DNA from: Sequoia sempervirens | Lineage: Eukaryota; Streptophyta; Pinopsida; Cupressales; Cupressaceae | Length of the DNA stretch: 64,000 nt | Assembly: GCA_007258455.2 (NCBI GenBank) | Contig: VDFB02275518.1 | Coordinates: forward strand, 124,001 to 188,000 | Direction: 5' to 3' | The notes under the pieces: model-generated | The model's input: the letters and a program-made list of their open reading frames with translations, nothing else | Told to the model about the DNA's origin: nothing | Database searches by the model: none | Shown: one piece after another, positions 59,330 to 64,000 of the stretch | Numbering within the stretch: position 1 is the first letter of the stretch | Layout: each line of letters begins with the position of its first letter | Position numbers and translations under genes: made by a program

Positions 59330-59520
59330 TGACATGATTGCAGGACCGAATTATTTGTGTGACTAATTCTTTAGTTGTGTTTTTTACCCCATGATCGAAT
59401 TAGTCATTTATAACTATGATTGCAAAAATTTAGTATATTTTAGTCATGTGACTAAAATTTTTAGTCATGTGACTAAAATTTCTAGTCACATAGTCATTAA
59501 TTTGCCAAATTCTACTAGTG
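59330..59520 (-). mobile_element. CACTA-type transposon, right end
   Basis: It ends TTCTACTAGTG, the inverse of CACTAGTAGAA. Subterminal direct repeats TTAGTCATGTGACTAAAATTT (twice) and GTCACATAGTCA lie within 80 bases, as expected for transposase-binding arrays of this superfamily. Confidence 0.7.
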
Positions 59521-60616
59521 TTAAGGGATTAAGAGTTTAAGGGTTGAGGGTTGAGGGATTAAGGGTTTAAGGTATAGGGTCGAGGGATTAGGGTTGAGGG
59601 TTTAATGTATAGGGTAGAGGGTTGAGCGTTGAGGGTTTAAGGGTTGAGGGATTAGGGCTGAGGGTTTAATGTATAGGGTAGAGGGTTGAGGGTTGAGGGT
59701 TGAGGGTTTAAGGGTTGAGGGTTGAGGGATTAGGGTTTAAGGGTTGAGAGTTGAGGGGTTGGGGCTTAAGGTATAGGGTTGAGGGTTTAAGGTTTGATGG
59801 TTGAGGATTTAGGATTTAGTGTTTAAGGGTTGAGGGTTCAAGGGTTGAGGATTTATGGTTTAAGGGTTGAGGGTTGGTGTATTAGGGTTGAGGGTTAAGG
59901 GTTTAAGGGTTGAGGGTTAAGAGATTAGTGTTTAAGGTATAGGGTTAAGGGATTAGGGTTGAGGGCTTAATGTATAGGGTAGAGGGTTTAGGGTTCATGG
60001 ATTAGGGTTGAGGATTTAGGGTATAGGGTTGAGGGATCAAGGTTTAAGGGTTGAGGGCTGAGGGATTAGGTTTGAGGGTTGAGGGTTTAGGGTTGAGAGA
60101 TTAGGGTTGAGGGTCTAATGTATAGGGTATAGGGTTTACAGTTGAGGGTTCAGGGTTGAGGGATTAAGGGTTTAAGGGTTGAGGGTTGAGGGATTAATGG
60201 TTTAAGGTATATGGTCGAGGGATTAGGTTGAGGGTTTAATGTATAGGGTATAGGGTTGAGGGTTGAGGGATTAGGGTTTAAGAGATGAGGGTTTACGGGT
60301 TGAATGTTGAGGGATTAGGGTTTAGGGTTGAGGGTTTAGGGTTTAAGTTATAAGGTTGAGGGTTGAGGGATTAAGGGTTTAAGGGTTGAGGGTTGAGGGA
60401 TTAAGGGTTTAAGGTTTGAGAGTTGAGGGTATAGGGTTGAGGGATTAGGGTTGATGGTTTAATGTACAGGTCAGAGGGTTGAGGGTTTAGGGTTTAAGGG
60501 TTGAGTGTTGAGGGTTGACAGTTTAAGGATAGAGATTAGGGTTGATGGTTGAGGGATTAGGGTTTAAGGGTTGATGGTTTAGGTATTAGGGTTTAAAGTA
60601 TAGGGTTGAGGGTTTA

Positions 60617-60647
<31 letters not shown>

Positions 60648-60805
60648 ATTTAAGAGTTGAGGTTTTAAGGTTTAAGGGTTGAGGGTTAAGGGATTAGGGT
60701 TGCGGGTTGAAGGGTTGAGAGTTGAGGGTTTAAGGGATTAGGGTTTAAGGGTTGAGGGTTTAAAGGATTGGGGTTTAAGGGTTGAGGGTTAAGAGATTAG
60801 GGTTT
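59521..60805 (+). repeat. C-poor telomere-like minisatellite
   Basis: About 1.28 kb of irregular units such as GGGTTGAGGGTTTAAGGG and GGGATTAGGG, related to but not identical with the plant telomere repeat TTTAGGG. The plus strand is nearly free of C. GGG runs recur every 5-8 bases. It begins at the first base after the CACTA end. Confidence 0.92.
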
Positions 60806-63515
60806 TGTTAGCAAACAAATTGTCCTCTTCAAATAATAAGATACAATGACTTAAATACACCCAACAATGAAGACAAATCATTTACCAATAGCTCTGGAGA
60901 TCGCTATTGGATTAGCGATCGTCCTCTGAATTTTAGAGGTATAGCTCCCTCTTATGATCTTCAATGAATTAGAAAGGACATGAAATGAAACGATGTTTGC
61001 TTTTAATCAGAAAGCAAAACATGCCAAACCTAATATCAGGAAGAATCTCGATATCAGATGCAAGATACAGATAATAAAATACAGGCACACAGACTAGCTT
61101 AACTTGTAAACCATGAGGAATTAAAATAGTGAACTCAATATTATCTGAAAATGAAATCTATCATGAAAAAAACTGTATCACTTATACAAAGATAATATAC
61201 TACATTAAGATGCTCTTAAACACAAAGATTTAAGAACCTAGATCAACTTCACAAACTAAATGCACAAAGAAAAATAGTGATTTCATTCACAGTAATAACA
61301 ACAAAGTCTAAATAATATTGAGCTTTCAAAAATGATGCCTCTTCCCCAGATGAACAAAACACAAATCAGTTACTACACTCCCACAAACTTCAACGAGGCT
61401 CCCGTTTCACCGCAAAAGGATCCCCTTTTACATTGAAAATTCACAATATATAACTATCCCCTTTCAAGAAGGTCTATTCGGTTACCATCCCTAACTATTT
61501 CTTGGAAACCATAAAAATAACATTCCCAAGAGACTCCCTTTCAATTTCTTGAAACTGTTTCTTGAAAATCCTTTATAAAGGAAATTATTCCTCTTCAAAT
61601 TCACCTATTAATGAGATTTCAAATTCCTTAAGAGCGACACCTGGAAGATTCCCTTATTTTCCTAATAAACAAATAAAATATTTATTAACAACTTCTTTTA
61701 CCATAACCACTCCTTGATGAGTTTACTTCACTCCATCCACCTATTGACAACGCATCAACTCTTCTAAATAATCGTGACTTATGAGGGAGAATAATCTCCA
61801 TAAATCTTGTGCAACATGTGTTATACATAATTATAAACTATTCCCATTATTGAGCCACATACTGCATGACCTCTCTTAAATTTTCCCCATATCTTAAGTT
61901 GCAAATCATAATGCATCAAATCAGATAGCCTTCAACTCTTCTAGGTTGGAAGTTTGTGTATAATCTAGAATCATTTCGTTCCATGACACCTTTCGAAATC
62001 TGAAACCCATCTCATTCTTAGTGATTCTTGAATCTTCTCTTCGGAGAACAACCCACGAGCCACTGTATTTGCTTTGGCTATTGAGACCGAAATTCGATGC
62101 TTGAAATACCTTATCTTAGTAGAAAGCGACATGAAGGATATCAATGGCTTAACACAATACCTGCCAATAAATTCTAATCATTGTCTTGGGTATACACAGG
62201 CTTGATCACAACAAGCGGAGACCTTAGACTGATGTAAAGGAGGAATCAACTCACGAAGAAACCATGAGTCGCTGTGAATAATGAATGAGTCATGAATCCG
62301 ACAATTGCATTCATCCAAAAGTCATCAAAGCCATTTCAACAAATCTATTTATGCTCATTTTGAAACATCGTGCACCATTTGGATGACCACCTCCTCCTTC
62401 ATGATATTCTCTATCAGTTTGTAATGGTGGATAATATGCACACAGGCTTCAACATTACATTTGCCAACATTACTTAATGAAAATCCAGAATATTTGGTCC
62501 ATTTGAATGAATTTCACACCAGTCATCGATAGCACTAAATAATCCTTGATCACAAACCCTACTGAAGGAATTCAAACCGTATGAGAAGACCATATCCATG
62601 ACCATGCAAGATCATTCATTAGGACCGATTCATTGTGATCAAGCAACATAATGCGTCCTTGGGAATTCTTCGAAAAATGTAGAATAGACGATCAAACAAC
62701 CAAAATTGGAATCAACTTATTTATTGATAGTGTTCACCATGCTGGCGAGCTTTTAATAGGTTTCTCTAACTTGAGTGGTAAGTTTCACCTCCTTTCGAAA
62801 TCACCGCCCATAACACTTTTAAAGAACCCAATGGTCTTTTGACTAGTTCGTCTAACCATGCAAAATGCCGCCTATGTTTGCATACCTTCCTTTTTTTACA
62901 AGCCTCATTCGAGTTGGAGATCTATATTGAATGTTAAATAGAACAGACGAAGCAGTATAACATCTTGGTATCTAGTAGATGGATCTTCATTCAAGGGTGG
63001 ACATCATAGAAATGGCATATAAACTCGGAAACAAAGGCTTGCACAACTTGTCATACTATTGCTTTTTATTAGAAATATGTAAATGATCAGACCGCCACCA
63101 AAGTCACCTCAAATTGTGTCCACTGTGGCATCAAATAGTACGCTTTTCCAAGCTCCACCATATGATTTGTTTGATATCTTCCTGTCTTACCAATATGTCT
63201 TCTATTTTTGTGAAGGCCGAAATCATGCTTCAAGAGAAGGACAACCCGAATAATGTTTGTGCTTTTCATCTTTCGTTCTTTCTTGGTAATACATGTTGCC
63301 TTTGGAAATGAGATTGGCACGAATGTAGTGCATGGAATCGTCTTGCCATCTCCGAAGGATTATCAAAAAGATCGTGTTCAATCTTCCTATCACAATTTCG
63401 ATGAAACTCATAAGCTTTAATTCACTGTTAGTATGATGTGACAAGATCCCTGCATGGTGAGAAATTCACATTCCAAGCACACCCGAGGCGTTCAATGCTT
63501 TGTATACATGTAGCA
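60806..63515. other. No recognised genes
   Basis: Mixed sequence that is less AT-rich than the left. It starts TGTTAGCAAACAAATTG at about 60805, which could be an LTR start, but I find no partner or duplication. Open frames at 62651-62842 and 63087-63444 have no recognisable domain. Confidence 0.4.
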
Positions 63516-63727
63516 TGTTGCGATATTCTTATTTTTCTGATTCTTTCCTAAACTGTCTTCTGATTTTTCCTTAACTGTTTTCGGATACTTTCCTTTCCTG
63601 TAGATAGTGTAGCTGTATGCATAACGCACACAGCATGATTGTAGGATCTAGAGATGTATATGAACCTGTACAGATTCATTGTAAATAATAAGAATGAAAA
63701 ATATTCTTCTCAGTTTCTGTTTTTAAG
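63516..63727 (+). mobile_element. Probable 5' LTR of a Ty1/copia element
   Basis: A short stretch from TGTTGCGATATTC to just before the primer site, with no ORF. LTRs of about 200 bp are common in copia elements. The right edge lacks a clear CA end, so both limits are tentative; the partner LTR lies outside the window. Confidence 0.45.
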
Positions 63728-63728
63728 T

Positions 63729-63740
63729 TGGTATAAGAGC
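63729..63740 (+). promoter_or_regulatory. Copia primer-binding site
   Basis: TGGTATAAGAGC differs by one base from the initiator-Met tRNA site TGGTATCAGAGC and lies 38 bases before the gag ATG. Confidence 0.75.
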
Positions 63741-63778
63741 TTCGAAACTTGAATCATTTGTTTCCCCTTCATTGAACC

Positions 63779-64000
63779 ATGGGCGATTCAAATTCGGAAG
63801 TATTTCAGCCCAAATTTGCTCCCATTATTATTCAATCCGAAGTTTCATCCTTCAATGCAGGGATTGTACTCGATGAAACAAACTATGATTTGTGGTCTCA
63901 AATCATGGAGATGCATATTGCTGAGAAGGAGAAACTCTCTTTCATTCGTGGTAATTCACAGCCACCTACCGAGAAGGATGATGGATATGAGAAGTGGTAT
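63779..64000 (+). CDS. Ty1/copia gag, N-terminal part, truncated by window end
   Basis: Open from ATG 63779 for 74 codons to the last base, with no stop. LDETNYDLWSQIMEMHIAEK is the conserved start of copia gag polyproteins (L-x-G/E-x-NY-x-x-W-x-x-x-M-x-x-x-L in general form), followed by GNSQPPTEKD and YEKW. The start is supported by the primer site just upstream and by the absence of an earlier in-frame ATG near it. The protein would begin the gag-pol polyprotein and form the particle. Whether the rest is intact cannot be seen. It is the only retroelement gene in the window without visible damage apart from the leader ORFs. Confidence 0.85.
   Translation, partial: MGDSNSEVFQPKFAPIIIQSEVSSFNAGIVLDETNYDLWSQIMEMHIAEKEKLSFIRGNSQPPTEKDDGYEKWY

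Larger units (their letters stand above)
41348..59520. mobile_element. Candidate large CACTA element carrying host gene fragments
   Basis: These are the only CACTAGTAG-type ends I find, in correct inverted orientation, 18.2 kb apart, with related subterminal motifs. Inside are fragments of an ABCB transporter, a UBC13-type E2, a kinase, an unknown exon and PPR genes, plus smaller transposons. I find no TNP2-like transposase, so it would be non-autonomous. The missing 3-bp target duplication is the main argument against a single element. Confidence 0.4.

Noticed and set aside
41345..59523. A proven single CACTA insertion
   Set aside because: The 3-bp flanks are CGT and TTA, so the duplication expected for one insertion is missing; kept only as a candidate.
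60805..63515. An LTR starting TGTTAGCAAACAAATTG
   Set aside because: No second copy, primer site or target duplication found in the window.
1..64000. CRISPR arrays, bacterial operons, rRNA genes
   Set aside because: None seen; repeats here are transposon, microsatellite or minisatellite sequence of a plant nucleus.

Overview
This window is nuclear DNA of a land plant, and it is almost entirely transposon-derived. I infer a large-genome seed plant, possibly a gymnosperm, from the very long LTR elements, the PPR-DYW remnants, and intron-bearing fragments resembling plant ABCB, UBC13-type E2 and MHK/MAK-type kinase genes. I see no intact host gene.

Left half (1-36606): a three-element nest, with both inner insertions dated by perfect 5-bp target-site duplications (TSDs). 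Element A is a chromovirus-like Ty3/gypsy element on the minus strand. Its 5' LTR runs from 36606 down to 19066, followed by an initiator-Met-like primer site, an extra ORF, then gag and pol; pol runs into a 100-N assembly gap at 1690-1789. Element B (5489-18171, plus strand, TSD CTAAC) is a second chromovirus with 3.5-3.6 kb LTRs, inserted inside A's gag. Element C (21213-35457, minus strand, TSD AGAAC) is a Tat-like gypsy element with 3.8 kb LTRs, inserted in A's 5' LTR. C has an archaeal-type RNase H before the RT, and its 13 premature stops are all TAG. Left of the gap, 1-1689 repeats 18358-20046 with two differences. That is far too similar for an element older than B, so it is either an assembly duplicate or a recent tandem event.

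Middle (36607-41347): AT-rich spacer, then a clean solo LTR (37869-40032, TSD AGATA), then a truncated member of a GGGT-ended inverted-repeat family.

Right half (41348-59520): an 18.2 kb interval bounded by CACTA-type ends. On the minus strand it holds spliceable but broken exon fragments of an ABCB transporter, a UBC13-type E2, an MHK/MAK-like kinase and one unidentified gene. On the plus strand it holds decayed PPR and DYW fragments. Three complete GGGT...ACCC elements with 3-bp duplications also lie here. Two of them are inverted relative to each other, and all three carry a cluster of short palindromes near one end.

Right edge: a 1.28 kb, C-poor, telomere-like minisatellite directly abuts the CACTA end (59521-60805). 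About 2.7 kb without recognisable content follows, then the start of a Ty1/copia element whose gag is open to the window end (63779-64000).
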